Source: JAWWOW01 sp033851265
GTDB taxonomy: Bacteria > Actinomycetota > Actinomycetes > JAWWOW01
Assembly (NCBI GenBank): GCA_033851265.1
Contig: JAWWOW010000015.1
Coordinates: forward strand, 62,001-126,000
Direction of reading: 5' to 3'
DNA length: 64,000 bases
The notes under the pieces: generated by a model
Databases searched by the model: none
Seen by the model: only the letters and a program-made list of their open reading frames with translations
What the model was told of the DNA's origin: nothing
Part shown: piece after piece, positions 50,193-60,510 of the stretch
How the letters are laid out: each line of letters starts with the position of its first letter
Numbering within the stretch: position 1 is the first letter of the stretch
Program-made: the position numbers and the translations under genes

Positions 50193-53100
50193 ATGGCGAG
50201 CGCACCACGCGGACGGTGGTGGGCACCGGTTGGTGCCGCAGTCGCCGTAGTCGGAGTGCCCGTGGGTGTCGCGATCGTGATCACAGCTGTCACGTCGAGC
50301 CCGTACAAACCGTCGCCCGCGGCTGGCCCCACCCCAGTGTGCGGCGTTCTGCCATCGGGGACGACCACATGGAGCGCTGAAAGCTCGCCGTACCTCTTGT
50401 GCGACAGCGGGGTGGTGGTACCCCATGACGCGACGTTGGTTCTGGACGCTTCGAGTGGTCCGGTGTCGGTCCAGGCGCTCGGTGCAGGTGGCCTCGACGT
50501 GGTCGGTGGCAAGCTCCTAACCACAGGAACGTCTGCTGACACGCGCGTGACGTTTTCGCCTGTCAGTCCTGCTCTTGTGGGCGCCTGGGCCGGCATTTCG
50601 GTTGAGCACTCGCCGTATGCCACGGGGGTGCCGAACGACGGCGAAGTGGCTTTGACCGACACCGACATCGCCAAGGCAGTCACGGGTGTGACGGCAACCG
50701 ATGCTCGCTCGGTGGAGCTGACGAACGTGACTATCGCCGACACGTCGAGCCATGGCGTCTGGACTACGCGCACACCCCTGGTCGCCGAAGGCATACGGGT
50801 AGCCAACGCAGGCGCAGATGGTGTTCTCGCTGATCGCGTTCGCGATGGCGGGACAACTCTCCGCGGCGTGTCTGTAGACCACGCTGCGGCCTATGGGCTC
50901 GAGGTGCATGAGGGCCCAGTGGTTCTCGACGGCATTCAGGTGACCAACAGTGGAACCACGGGGCCGACACATCCGGCTATCCGTCTCTATGGAGTGCGGA
51001 TGACCCTGGCTGGCACCCAGGCCACGGTCCGCGACCTCACTGGAGGAGGCAACGGAATCGATGCGGTGGTTCTCGACGGACTGATTACCGGCGACGCGGA
51101 GCTGCTGGGTGCTACCAACTCCCCAACGGTTCATCAGTTGGGCCACATCTTGGGCAGGCTGACCGTCCAAGGTCCGGCCGAGGTGAGCATCAGATCGGGA
51201 AGCATCTTGAAGGGACTCGCCGACCCTCCGGATACGTTCTATCCCACGCCTTCGGGCATCCAAGCCACCCCCGTGCTTCTGCGTGGTGTGCATCTCACAG
51301 CGCCCGCTGGGGCAGTCATCACGTCGATCGGCGACGACACGTTGGGGCCGGCGACGTGTGGATCTGTGCTGGCACCCGACTGCTCACAGTTGTTCGGCGG
51401 CATTCGGCTGACGACAGAAGTCGAAACTGAGGGCAAAGGCGCTCAGAGTCGGGTGGACCTCCACGGCGTGCGGTTCCAGCAGAGCGTCACGGCGCTTGCT
51501 CTCGACGCCGGAATGCCGTGCTTCGGCTGTCCTCCGGTGATGCCACCCGCCACAACGATGACGTTGGTGGACACGGTCATCTCGAACTGTTTGCAAGGAC
51601 TGCTCATCAACCATTCGTCTGCCACGGTGCAGCTGACGAATTTCTCGACTGCGGGTGTCGCCCGCAACTCTGTTCGCGCTGCCGCTGACACATTGGATGT
51701 CGTCCGCGGGACCTTCACCGACTCGCCAGAGGACGGCTCGATCCTCGGGGTTGATCTGAAGTCCCTGCTGTTGCACGACGTGACGTTGCGGAACGTGCGT
51801 GGCGGCGGCAGGGGAGCTGTGGTTACCGAGATCTCGGGCTTGGATTTCTCGACACCCTTCGTCTCATCACCACCAAGTCGTGGCTACACGCGCGTCATCG
51901 CTCAAGGCGTTCACGTGGAGAACTCGGGCGCTGGCTACCCCAACAGTCCCGCGGCTACCTTCGTGGGAGCCAAAGTCAGCTTTGGGCCACAAGGTGTCGG
52001 TCCCGTCATCGGTCACGGCAACTCCGTCAACGCCATCGCATTTTCTGGCTCATTGTTGAGCAACCTCACGTGGCGCAATCCTCCCGAGGATGACGGCACC
52101 GATGTTGTCTTTGGCTATCGCATCGGGAATCTGACCGTAGACGGGCCGTTCACATTTACCGCGCTGCCAGGAGCTCGGATACCGATCGCGGGCATCGTCT
52201 TCAAGGGCGCGCGCCTCGACGCGTCCCTAGGTGGAGTCACCTTCACCCCAGATGCGACGGCGGGCTTGCTTCCACAGATTGCATTTGCGGCGTCACCCGA
52301 TGGGCTTCTGAAAGGAAACGGCGCACTGATCGGGGCATCCCTTGCTGGGGTATCCCTCGCGTCTGGTTCCGGCGCGTTGGCCAGTGGGCCGTTCCCAGCA
52401 GGCTTGTACGTGAAGGACACGATCGTTTCCGGTGTCAGCGTCAGCCAAGGGGGCAGTCTGACCGTTCGCGGTGGCGACGTGGGCAGCGTGAATGCCGATG
52501 CTTCCCTCATCGATGTTCAGGGCACGCGCATGGGGACTGGTCCAACCGACAGGGGCGGGGCCAACGTTCAACGCGCAATCGGTATAACCACACTGCGCAA
52601 CAACGAGATTCATGGCTGTGTGCGCGTATGGGCCGACTACGAGGGTCCAAGTGCTCGTGTGAATCTGACGGACAACACAGTTTCAGATTGCACTAGCGGC
52701 CCACTGTCGCAGGTCCCGGCGTACCGCGTCTTTCCCATTGAGCTGCTCGGCGTCGTTACCGAGATCGGACCGCTTGGGCTCGCCAACAATGTCGGCAAGG
52801 CCAACGTCACAAACACCATTCTCATTTCCGGCGAGATCAACTCCGATGTCGCGATCGGAAGCGTTGCAAGTGACGCAAGCGCCCTCCGGCCTTTTGGTTT
52901 CGCCATCACATATCAGCGCAGCCGGCTGTCCTCGCCCTATGAGCGGGGGCTGGTAGTCCACGGGCCGTTCACTGTTTCTGTTCCTACCGGGCGCCCGCTC
53001 TACCTCGAGCCAACGGGCAATTACGGCGCAACAGCACTCACGTTGGTGGGCGCCAATCTCGACATGGGGGCGGGTAGCGGGGTCACGGTAATCGGTGGTG

Positions 53101-54287
53101 ATCTCGCCAAGACTTCGAGGTGTGACACAGACACGATGGACTGCAAGTCGGACCGCGACTACCCGGGGACGTCGCATGGGATCATCGTCCACCGCGATCC
53201 GTTGACCTCCCGCGCGGGTTGGGTCCGCGTACGCAGCGCCGCGTTTCGGTTTAGCCCACTGATCGTCGACTCGGGGGCGCAGAGCTCACCGGACGGCAAC
53301 TTCGGTGTGTCGATCACGGGAAGCACCTTCGAGGGAACTTACATAGATGTGTCGGGTTCCCCCACGTCGCTGACTTCCAGCGTGGTCGCACCACACACTC
53401 CGAACCTCCTGCTGGACGGCCCTCGTACGTACAACGGAGTCTCGATACACCACAGCAGCGGCAATGTGTTCAGCGGTAACCGGCTGGCTGTTCGCGAAAG
53501 TGCAGCCGTGTACTTGGATGACGCCGCAGCCTCGATGACAACGAACTCGTTCTTCATCGATCGTGCGCCCATATTCGGTGGTGGGTCGGCGTACATATCG
53601 ATGGGTCTGCCATATGCCGTTTGGGCGGTTGGCTCGCCTGTCAACATGCGGTGCTCATCCCTCCACGACTTGACCGGCGGGGTACGTCTTCCCGGCGGCT
53701 CGACGTTCACGGACTCAGACCTCTACAACAACGCCAAGGACACGACCTACCCGCCCCCCATCGAATCCAGCTGGGACCTGCGAGGTGACGGTCCAGGCAT
53801 CAAGGCGAATCGCGTGTGGTGGGGCCAAGCGTCAGGTCCGACGAGCCGCCAGGTCCGGTCAACGGATCCCGTCGACACCAGCTCACCGGCGACGACCCAG
53901 CGACCGATTGCGGGTATTTCGGCGAGTGACACGCGCACCGGACCCGGAGGAACCTTCAAGCCGGGTGTGATGACCGTTCGATTGACGTTCAACCGCATGA
54001 TGGACACCGCGATCACTCCCATGGTGACGCTGACGGGCCCGGACCGGGTCGCCCATCGCATCTCTGGCAAGTGGTCGAACGCCGCGGTCTGGGCCGGGAC
54101 CTACACACTCACGACGACAAACTCGCGCTCGGGACCGAACACAATCAACGCGAGCGAAGCACGCTCCTGCATTCCAGACTCTGCGCGCAACCTGATGATG
54201 CCCGCGTCTAAGAACGTCGTGCTCGCCACCTCTACGACCGGGCTTAGTCGGATGTACCGGCCCGATCGGCCGGTGAGTGACTCGTGA
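50193..54287 (+). CDS. Giant exported right-handed parallel beta-helix protein A
   Basis: A protein of 1,364 residues. An N-terminal hydrophobic helix (WWAPVGAAVAVVGVPVGVAI and on) is a signal or membrane anchor. The rest has dense beta-helix features: W(A)GI turns, asparagine-rich coils, and the terminal motif RVWWGQASGPTSRQV, typical of pectate-lyase/NosD-like folds. A longer module recurs, marked by GN-x-x-(D/N)A-(V/I)-x-x-SG-like tracts near nt 51045, 52012 and 52783. The ATG at 50193 has GGGGGT upstream; the frame could extend to 50094 but would delay the signal. The end overlaps its paralogue by 4 bases. No catalytic site was recognised. GC content dips compared with neighbours. Confidence 0.8.
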   Translation: MASAPRGRWWAPVGAAVAVVGVPVGVAIVITAVTSSPYKPSPAAGPTPVCGVLPSGTTTWSAESSPYLLCDSGVVVPHDATLVLDASSGPVSVQALGAGGLDVVGGKLLTTGTSADTRVTFSPVSPALVGAWAGISVEHSPYATGVPNDGEVALTDTDIAKAVTGVTATDARSVELTNVTIADTSSHGVWTTRTPLVAEGIRVANAGADGVLADRVRDGGTTLRGVSVDHAAAYGLEVHEGPVVLDGIQVTNSGTTGPTHPAIRLYGVRMTLAGTQATVRDLTGGGNGIDAVVLDGLITGDAELLGATNSPTVHQLGHILGRLTVQGPAEVSIRSGSILKGLADPPDTFYPTPSGIQATPVLLRGVHLTAPAGAVITSIGDDTLGPATCGSVLAPDCSQLFGGIRLTTEVETEGKGAQSRVDLHGVRFQQSVTALALDAGMPCFGCPPVMPPATTMTLVDTVISNCLQGLLINHSSATVQLTNFSTAGVARNSVRAAADTLDVVRGTFTDSPEDGSILGVDLKSLLLHDVTLRNVRGGGRGAVVTEISGLDFSTPFVSSPPSRGYTRVIAQGVHVENSGAGYPNSPAATFVGAKVSFGPQGVGPVIGHGNSVNAIAFSGSLLSNLTWRNPPEDDGTDVVFGYRIGNLTVDGPFTFTALPGARIPIAGIVFKGARLDASLGGVTFTPDATAGLLPQIAFAASPDGLLKGNGALIGASLAGVSLASGSGALASGPFPAGLYVKDTIVSGVSVSQGGSLTVRGGDVGSVNADASLIDVQGTRMGTGPTDRGGANVQRAIGITTLRNNEIHGCVRVWADYEGPSARVNLTDNTVSDCTSGPLSQVPAYRVFPIELLGVVTEIGPLGLANNVGKANVTNTILISGEINSDVAIGSVASDASALRPFGFAITYQRSRLSSPYERGLVVHGPFTVSVPTGRPLYLEPTGNYGATALTLVGANLDMGAGSGVTVIGGDLAKTSRCDTDTMDCKSDRDYPGTSHGIIVHRDPLTSRAGWVRVRSAAFRFSPLIVDSGAQSSPDGNFGVSITGSTFEGTYIDVSGSPTSLTSSVVAPHTPNLLLDGPRTYNGVSIHHSSGNVFSGNRLAVRESAAVYLDDAAASMTTNSFFIDRAPIFGGGSAYISMGLPYAVWAVGSPVNMRCSSLHDLTGGVRLPGGSTFTDSDLYNNAKDTTYPPPIESSWDLRGDGPGIKANRVWWGQASGPTSRQVRSTDPVDTSSPATTQRPIAGISASDTRTGPGGTFKPGVMTVRLTFNRMMDTAITPMVTLTGPDRVAHRISGKWSNAAVWAGTYTLTTTNSRSGPNTINASEARSCIPDSARNLMMPASKNVVLATSTTGLSRMYRPDRPVSDS

Positions 54288-57200
54288 ACGTGTTGCGGTC
54301 GATGACCGTTGCGTGGATACGTCGGCTGCTTTGGCTGACCACTCTCGTCGCTATCGCATATGTCGCGTCCGCGAGCGACGATCATTCAACAACCACTTCC
54401 CGCATGCATCCCGCAGGGAGTACGGAGGTCTGCGGCTACTTGAACGAGTCGCAGGTCTGGGATTTCACGGGCAGTCCGTACTTTCTCTGCCCCGCCGGCG
54501 TGGTGGTGTCAAACAACGCTCAGCTCACGATCGATGCGAGCCGAGGCCCCGTGCAAGTCTTCGCCGACGGAGTGGGTGGCCTCTCCGCCGTCGGCGGCAG
54601 CAAGCTACGCGTCATCAGCCCTTCACCAAACATGGTGCTCTTCGACGCTTGGGATTACCGAACCAGTTTCTGGAGCGGGATCACGGCCACCGACACGACG
54701 ATCAGCAACATCACCGTGCGTCACGCGATCAAAGGGCTCGGGGTTTCTAACGTCGCCATCAGCCACGTGAGCGTCAGTGACTCCGGGTGCCTAGGCATCG
54801 CCGCAACCGGGACCGTCGACATCCGTGACTCCGAGATCTCCAACGGTGGCCGCTTGTGCAGCCAGATATTCTCCGACAACCCAAATGTGAGTGGAATTTC
54901 CGCTACGGGCTCGTCAATAGAGATTTCGAACACATATGTGCATGACGAGCCACTGACCGCAATATTCACTAACTCGTCCTCGACGCAGATCGTAGGCAAC
55001 ACCGTGACGAACGCGGCTTACGCTCTGCATCTCGCGCACAGTACGTTTACAGGTGCTGCGGCAATCATGATGACCGACTTCTGCTGCGGGCAAAACCGAG
55101 CTACCTACTCGCAGGTTGTCAATGACAACGTCGTGAGCGACTCTGGAGTGGACGGCGGGTATCCCGCGATCGATGTGAGTGGCAATGTCTCGCCTCCCCT
55201 GAACAACCGAGGTGTGGGTAACGGGATCGACGCGATCAGGATGTCTGGTTTCCTCGCCGCAACCAGTACGCAGTGGGTGACGGACGCTGCCTCGTCATCC
55301 GTGCACCCGTTGAGCTATTTGAACGGCGGGCTGATCATCTCTTCAGGCCGAACGTTGATCGTGCCGGCAAACGCGGTCGTGAAGTCCACGCCCACCTTTT
55401 ATTCTGATCAGTCGTTCGTCATCCAGGGCGGCCAGATCGACGCCAGCGCCGGTGGGGCGACATTCACCAGCGTCAATGACAACAGCGTCGGGTCGCCAAT
55501 GTGCCCTTCGCTCTACGCTGACGCTCCCTGTCAGGGAGGCGTGGGTGCATGGGGCGGATTTTCGATCACGCAGAACGTCGGCAGCGAAGCGGTGTCGCGT
55601 TTCACGGATGCAGAGATCCGGTTTGCACAGACCGCACTCAAGTTCGACGCCCTTCCAGCACCTGGCTCGATCGTTCCGCCAGATTCCTCTCCAGCTCCGG
55701 GGCTCATCGTTCGCGACAGTTCGGTGCACGACGTCGTCACCGGATTGCGAGCAGACGGTGGTCGGACGGTCGTAGAAACCAGCAAATTCGCACGTGTCCG
55801 TGGGCAGATGGCGTACTACGACGGCGAAGGTATCCATGTATCGAGCCACGCAGTCGTGGACGTGCGTGCGTCGACGTTCGACGACATAGATTCCAGCGCG
55901 GTGCGAACTGACGCCACCACCGCGAGTGACGGATCGGTCAGCCTGACGAATGTCACCGTGCGCCGTGCTGCCCTGCAACGTGGGTCTGCCGTCGAACTCT
56001 GGGGGGAAAAGCTTCGCGTCTCCGAGTTGAGGGTCGATGACAGTGGAAGTGACGATGGTGCCGCTGCGGTTCGGCTCAGCTTCAGTAACCGCGTCGGCTC
56101 TCGTCAGTCGGACGCGCTCGGTCCTATCCGCGGCAAGGGAAACAGAGTCAACTATGTGAACTTGTCGGGCACCTTCCAAGGTGACTTCACCTGGCAAGAC
56201 GTGGTGGCCAACGAACCGCAGGACATGCTCGGGTACATCACGTGGGGCGTGACGTTCCTTGGCCCCGGGACCGTGCAGGTCGAGGGTGACCGGTTCATCC
56301 GCGCCCGAGCGTTGCGTATCGGCGCCAATTTGGTCTTGCACGGAGGCGGCATCGTCGGTCTGGCCGCCAACGACGGAGGCGTCGGCCCGTTCTGTGATGT
56401 GACCGCCTCCTGCGAACGAGAAGCCAACATTGACTCTGTGGAGAACCATGGCGGTTACCTGGCGGTTGATGATGCGATCTTGCGGGTGGGAGCAACGCTA
56501 AGCGGCGAGGCGACCTCGTCGCCTGCGGATCCGAATTTCGGATACGTCATCACGGACAGCACGGTTGAAGGCTGGATCAGGATCCTGCAATCGGCGCCAA
56601 TCGCCCTACGCCGCAATCACATTGCGGTTTCACAACTTCAGGTCGATGCCACCGGGCTTCAAATGACTGACAACCTTCTTGAAGGTGGCAGTGTGACTAT
56701 AGGGGGTAACGCTTTCCCGGGCTCGTCAGACTGGCCTGCGCCGACACCACCGGTCGAAATTCGGATCGAGCGTAATCGGTACACGAACCCCAGCACTTAT
56801 TCGGCGATTCCTGTGAGTCTTCGAGGAGTCATCGATCCGATCGTGCGCGACAACGATTTCGACAACCACGGGGTGAGTATCGAGACCAGCAGATTCCGAC
56901 TGGACCATCTCACCGGCAACGTCGGCCGCCGGCCTGCGTGCGTATGCATCAGCGGTTACTTGATGGCGGACACGACATGGCCGAGCTACGTGATTCGTTC
57001 GACGACCACTGCACCACTACCGATCCTCAACACGACCGGGGTGAGCGTCGAACCTGGCGTGACCATGTCAGTACCGGCGGGCACTTTAGTGGTGTCTGCA
57101 TCCGGCGGGTTTGGCGTGCAAGGCCAGTTAGTCGCTGACGGTGGTGGAATCGTGTTTGATTCTCTTCAGCACGTCGACCCGGACGGCAATTGTACGAAAC

Positions 57201-58480
57201 CATGCTTCGCAGGTCCTTACGGATGGTCCTCAGACTGGGGTGGCTTCATCGTCTACCCAGCCCCCGGGGGCGCGTCGCCCACCCTCCGCCTTCAGGGGGT
57301 GACTATTGCGAACGCATTCCCGATCCTTTACCACGAGCAAGGATCGACGAACGTCGGTTGCGCGCGCATCGTTGGGAACCGGAGCACTGTCGCCGGATAT
57401 GGGCCCGGGCTGGCGATCCACTACTCGGATCTGTACGACAACGGACCACCCGATATTCAGGCGGTGAGCCCGGTCGATGCCCGTCGTAACTATTGGGGAC
57501 AGTCCGGTGGGCCAACCGCCGGTCAAGTGTCGAACCAGCCCGGCCCGACTGACACGTCGGGAGCGCTGAACGACCCGGTCAACTGTCAAGACAGGACGCA
57601 AATCGTTAGCGGCCCGCAGTCGGGTTCCACCACGTCGTCGACCGTCACGTTCACGTTCGCTGCGCCCTCGGTGTCGACGGTGTGCGCCCTCGACGGGGCG
57701 TCGCCCACCGCATGCACGTCCCCACTCACATTCACCGGATTGGCCAACGGTTCCCACACGTTCGTGGTCGACACCGCGGCTGACGCCAACGGCGGTCGAT
57801 CGGCGTCCCGCCAGTGGACCGTTGCACCGCAGGGGAGTCCGCCGGGGGCGCCGAGTCTTTCCCAGCCTTCCTCGCCCTTTGTCACCGCATCCACCATGAC
57901 GGCAACATGGTCAGCCCCTGTGGGCGTTAGCGCACGTGGCTTTGATGCGCGCTATCGACGTGCCCCGCTGAGCGGTGCCTTCGCTGCGGCCGTCTACCCG
58001 CCGACATGGCAGAACATGCAGGGCAACACGGTGACGCTGGCAGTCTCGCCCGGGAACACGTACTGCTTCTCTACGCGGGTGCGCACAGACGATGGAGTCT
58101 CGAATTGGAGCCAGGAGACGTGCGCGTCGCGACTGGTTGACGACACCAGTCTCTCTGGCGCCTGGACGCGAACGACGGGCACTGCCTACGTGGGAGGGTC
58201 CGCCCGAATGACCACGGTCAAGGGAGCCAAGCTCACAGGTCCCGCCGTCACGGCTCAGCAGGTGGCAGTGCAGGTGACGAGGTGTCCTACCTGCGGATCC
58301 TTTGACGTGTTCATCGGATCGGTGCGCATCGGAACAGTTGATCTCCGGGCGGCAACCACGGCGAACACGCTTATCGCGCTGCCGAAACGCATAGCCTCAA
58401 TAAGTGGGCAACTGTCATTTCGCGTCACCTCCGCTGGGCGGCGCGTTGTCATTGACGCATTCGGCGTCCAGCAGGTCTGA
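54284..58480 (+). CDS. Giant exported right-handed parallel beta-helix protein B with C-terminal FN3-like domains
   Basis: A protein of 1,398 residues, paralogous to protein A: both start with CG-x-L, SPY-x-LC, GVVV, DAS-x-GPV and VGG in the same order. An N-terminal hydrophobic helix (LLWLTTLVAIAYVASAS) looks like a signal peptide. The same module marker recurs near nt 55214, 56132 and 56914, and the beta-helix ends with RRNYWGQSGGPTAGQV. Then come an Ig-like strand domain (~nt 57600-57830), an FN3-like domain (~57840-58130) and an end domain with TRTTGTAYVGG and RCPTCGSFDVFIG that is common in actinobacterial exported proteins. GTG start. Ligand and role are unknown; adhesion or glycan binding or cleavage is possible. 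Confidence 0.8.
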   Translation: MNVLRSMTVAWIRRLLWLTTLVAIAYVASASDDHSTTTSRMHPAGSTEVCGYLNESQVWDFTGSPYFLCPAGVVVSNNAQLTIDASRGPVQVFADGVGGLSAVGGSKLRVISPSPNMVLFDAWDYRTSFWSGITATDTTISNITVRHAIKGLGVSNVAISHVSVSDSGCLGIAATGTVDIRDSEISNGGRLCSQIFSDNPNVSGISATGSSIEISNTYVHDEPLTAIFTNSSSTQIVGNTVTNAAYALHLAHSTFTGAAAIMMTDFCCGQNRATYSQVVNDNVVSDSGVDGGYPAIDVSGNVSPPLNNRGVGNGIDAIRMSGFLAATSTQWVTDAASSSVHPLSYLNGGLIISSGRTLIVPANAVVKSTPTFYSDQSFVIQGGQIDASAGGATFTSVNDNSVGSPMCPSLYADAPCQGGVGAWGGFSITQNVGSEAVSRFTDAEIRFAQTALKFDALPAPGSIVPPDSSPAPGLIVRDSSVHDVVTGLRADGGRTVVETSKFARVRGQMAYYDGEGIHVSSHAVVDVRASTFDDIDSSAVRTDATTASDGSVSLTNVTVRRAALQRGSAVELWGEKLRVSELRVDDSGSDDGAAAVRLSFSNRVGSRQSDALGPIRGKGNRVNYVNLSGTFQGDFTWQDVVANEPQDMLGYITWGVTFLGPGTVQVEGDRFIRARALRIGANLVLHGGGIVGLAANDGGVGPFCDVTASCEREANIDSVENHGGYLAVDDAILRVGATLSGEATSSPADPNFGYVITDSTVEGWIRILQSAPIALRRNHIAVSQLQVDATGLQMTDNLLEGGSVTIGGNAFPGSSDWPAPTPPVEIRIERNRYTNPSTYSAIPVSLRGVIDPIVRDNDFDNHGVSIETSRFRLDHLTGNVGRRPACVCISGYLMADTTWPSYVIRSTTTAPLPILNTTGVSVEPGVTMSVPAGTLVVSASGGFGVQGQLVADGGGIVFDSLQHVDPDGNCTKPCFAGPYGWSSDWGGFIVYPAPGGASPTLRLQGVTIANAFPILYHEQGSTNVGCARIVGNRSTVAGYGPGLAIHYSDLYDNGPPDIQAVSPVDARRNYWGQSGGPTAGQVSNQPGPTDTSGALNDPVNCQDRTQIVSGPQSGSTTSSTVTFTFAAPSVSTVCALDGASPTACTSPLTFTGLANGSHTFVVDTAADANGGRSASRQWTVAPQGSPPGAPSLSQPSSPFVTASTMTATWSAPVGVSARGFDARYRRAPLSGAFAAAVYPPTWQNMQGNTVTLAVSPGNTYCFSTRVRTDDGVSNWSQETCASRLVDDTSLSGAWTRTTGTAYVGGSARMTTVKGAKLTGPAVTAQQVAVQVTRCPTCGSFDVFIGSVRIGTVDLRAATTANTLIALPKRIASISGQLSFRVTSAGRRVVIDAFGVQQV

Positions 58481-58495
58481 CCCACCGCCCGTCCC

Positions 58496-58501
58496 TAGAG
58501 T
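58496..58501 (+). promoter_or_regulatory. Candidate -10 element for leaderless VOC-protein transcript
   Basis: TAGAGT ends 6 bases before the GTG at 58508, with no Shine-Dalgarno between. Confidence 0.5.
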
Positions 58502-58507
58502 CAATTC

Positions 58508-58906
58508 GTGAACAGCGGCTCTCGTATCGGACAGCTGGGCTGGATCCAGGTCGACTGTGCCGATCCGGCAGTCCTCAGTGAGTTTTGGGCGGCGGCGCTC
58601 GGTGTCTCGGTGCGCGGCACCCTCGGGGACCCCGTCCACTACGTCGTCCTCGAAGCAGCGTCGCCCGGCGCTCCCCGCCTGTCGTTCCAGCGCGTCCCGG
58701 ATCCGACGCCGGGCAAGAACAAGCTGCATCTCGATCTCGCTGTCCCCGATGTCGACGTCGCGACGGCGGCATTGGAGGGGCTGGGCGCAACTCGCGTGAG
58801 CGGTGGCGACATCACCGAGTACGAGATCGACTGGCGCGTCCTCGCTGACCCCGAGGGCAACCAGTTCTGCGTGTTCAAAGCTCCGCCCGGTGACGAGCCC
58901 GACTAG
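58508..58906 (+). CDS. VOC-superfamily (glyoxalase/dioxygenase-like) protein
   Basis: A 132-residue protein with one vicinal-oxygen-chelate module: QLGWIQVDCADPAVLSEFW at the start, KNKLHLDLAVPDVDVATA, and the closing DPEGNQFCVFK with a metal-ligand Glu. Many relatives of this type are small-molecule or drug-binding proteins without proven activity. It ends four bases into the convergent antiporter gene. Confidence 0.87.
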   Translation: MNSGSRIGQLGWIQVDCADPAVLSEFWAAALGVSVRGTLGDPVHYVVLEAASPGAPRLSFQRVPDPTPGKNKLHLDLAVPDVDVATAALEGLGATRVSGGDITEYEIDWRVLADPEGNQFCVFKAPPGDEPD

Positions 58907-60417
58907 CGCCTTCTCTCGCCGCGTGAGCCGCCTTCTCCGTCCCGCCCGGTAAACCGGGCCAGACGGCCGCCCCGGCTGATCGCCTGTAACCGTTGCTCGG
59001 TTGCGGCTCGGTCGGCACGCGTCGTCACGACGAGGAGCTCGTCACCGCGGCGAAGCACGGTGTGGGTGTCCGGCACGAATGCCCGGCCGTCGCGTACGAC
59101 GAGAGTGACCGCGGCGCCGGCGGGAAGGCGAAGCTCCCATACCTCGACGTTGTGCAACCGCGAGTCCCCAGCAACTTTGACGTCCAGCAGGTCGGCGTAC
59201 AACTCATCGAGCGGCGCGGCCTCAACGTCGAGTTCGCGGTGGTGCTCGGGAATCTCGAGCCGCAGTGCTCGCGCCAGGGGTGCAAGCAGCGGTGCCTGAA
59301 TGAGAGTGAAGGCGACGACGAGCACAAAGACGATGTCGAAGACGCGTTCCCCGCCGGCTAGTCCCGTGGTCAGCGGGATTGTGGTCAGCACGATGGGCAC
59401 GGCGCCCCGCAGTCCTGCCCACGACAGGAACGCTTGCTCGCGAAGCGGCACCCGGAACCAGACCAGGCTCAACAGCACGGATACCGGACGCGCGATCAGC
59501 AGCAGTCCGAAGCCGACGGCGAGCGCGGGCAAGATGTCGGGACCCAAACGGTCCGGTGTGACGAGCAGTCCGAGCATGACGAACAACCCGATCTGGGCGA
59601 GCCAGCCGACACCTTCGACGAACCCCAATGTGGACCGCCGGTGCGGGAGCCGCGCGCTACCAAGCCACAGCGCGGTCAGATAGACGGCGAGAAAACCGCT
59701 CGCATTTGCGGTCGCTGCCGCGGCGTAGGACATGACGGCGAACGCGAGTGTGGCGATCGGATAAAGGCCTGCGGCGGGTAACGCGATGCGTGCCAAGGAC
59801 CAGACCGCGACGACACCGATAGCAGCGCCGATGCCCGCACCAACGGCGAGCTCGTAGCCCAACTCCGCCGCGCCGTGCCACGCGTCCGACACCTTCGGAT
59901 CTGCCAACAGCGTCACCAAGACCGCGGTGGGTGCGTCGTTCAGTGCCGACTCGGCTTCCAGCATCCCGACCAGGCGGCGAGGGAGCCGCAATGTGCGCAA
60001 CGTCGAGAACACCGCTGCAGCATCGGTGGCGGATACGACCGCACCGATCAACCCGGCCACCCGCCAGTTGACGTCGAGCGTGAGGTGGGCGATGACCGCC
60101 GTCAGCGCGACGCTGACACCCACACCGACGGTCGACATGACGACCGCCGGGCCGAACCCCGCACGGATCTCGTTCCAGCGAGTCGTCAGTCCACCCTCGG
60201 CGATGATCAGCGCGAGAGCAATGAGCCCGATGTCACGCGCGACCTGGTAGTCGCTGAAGTGCAGCCCGATGCCGTTCTCGCCGAGGACCATGCCGATCCC
60301 CAGGTAGAGCAGCAGACCCGGCACGCCGATGTGCCCGGACAGCCGGACCGCCCCGATCGCGACAAGCAGGACCACGGCTCCGACGAGCAGAGCTAATTCG
60401 ACGTTGCCCTGGTCCAT
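58903..60417 (-). CDS. CPA1-family K+/H+ antiporter with C-terminal TrkA-C-like domain
   Basis: A 504-residue transporter. About twelve hydrophobic segments include SATDAAAVFSTLR and ESALNDAPTAVL, the paired ND/D motifs of cation/proton antiporters of the NhaP2/YcgO type. The last ~130 residues are hydrophilic and contain VWELRLPAGAAVTLVVRDG and TVLRRGDELLVV, a TrkA-C-like regulatory domain. It exports K+ (or Na+) in exchange for protons. The ATG has AAGGA upstream. Its stop codon shares bases with the convergent VOC gene. Confidence 0.88.
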   Translation of the reverse strand: MDQGNVELALLVGAVVLLVAIGAVRLSGHIGVPGLLLYLGIGMVLGENGIGLHFSDYQVARDIGLIALALIIAEGGLTTRWNEIRAGFGPAVVMSTVGVGVSVALTAVIAHLTLDVNWRVAGLIGAVVSATDAAAVFSTLRTLRLPRRLVGMLEAESALNDAPTAVLVTLLADPKVSDAWHGAAELGYELAVGAGIGAAIGVVAVWSLARIALPAAGLYPIATLAFAVMSYAAAATANASGFLAVYLTALWLGSARLPHRRSTLGFVEGVGWLAQIGLFVMLGLLVTPDRLGPDILPALAVGFGLLLIARPVSVLLSLVWFRVPLREQAFLSWAGLRGAVPIVLTTIPLTTGLAGGERVFDIVFVLVVAFTLIQAPLLAPLARALRLEIPEHHRELDVEAAPLDELYADLLDVKVAGDSRLHNVEVWELRLPAGAAVTLVVRDGRAFVPDTHTVLRRGDELLVVTTRADRAATEQRLQAISRGGRLARFTGRDGEGGSRGERRR

Positions 60418-60510
60418 GGGGTCCTTGGATGACGACGGCGGGGTCCGCCATCCTCACCTGCCAGCCGGTCCGACCGCCACCTGCGGCGCGCCGGCGTCAC
60501 CCAGCCAGGC

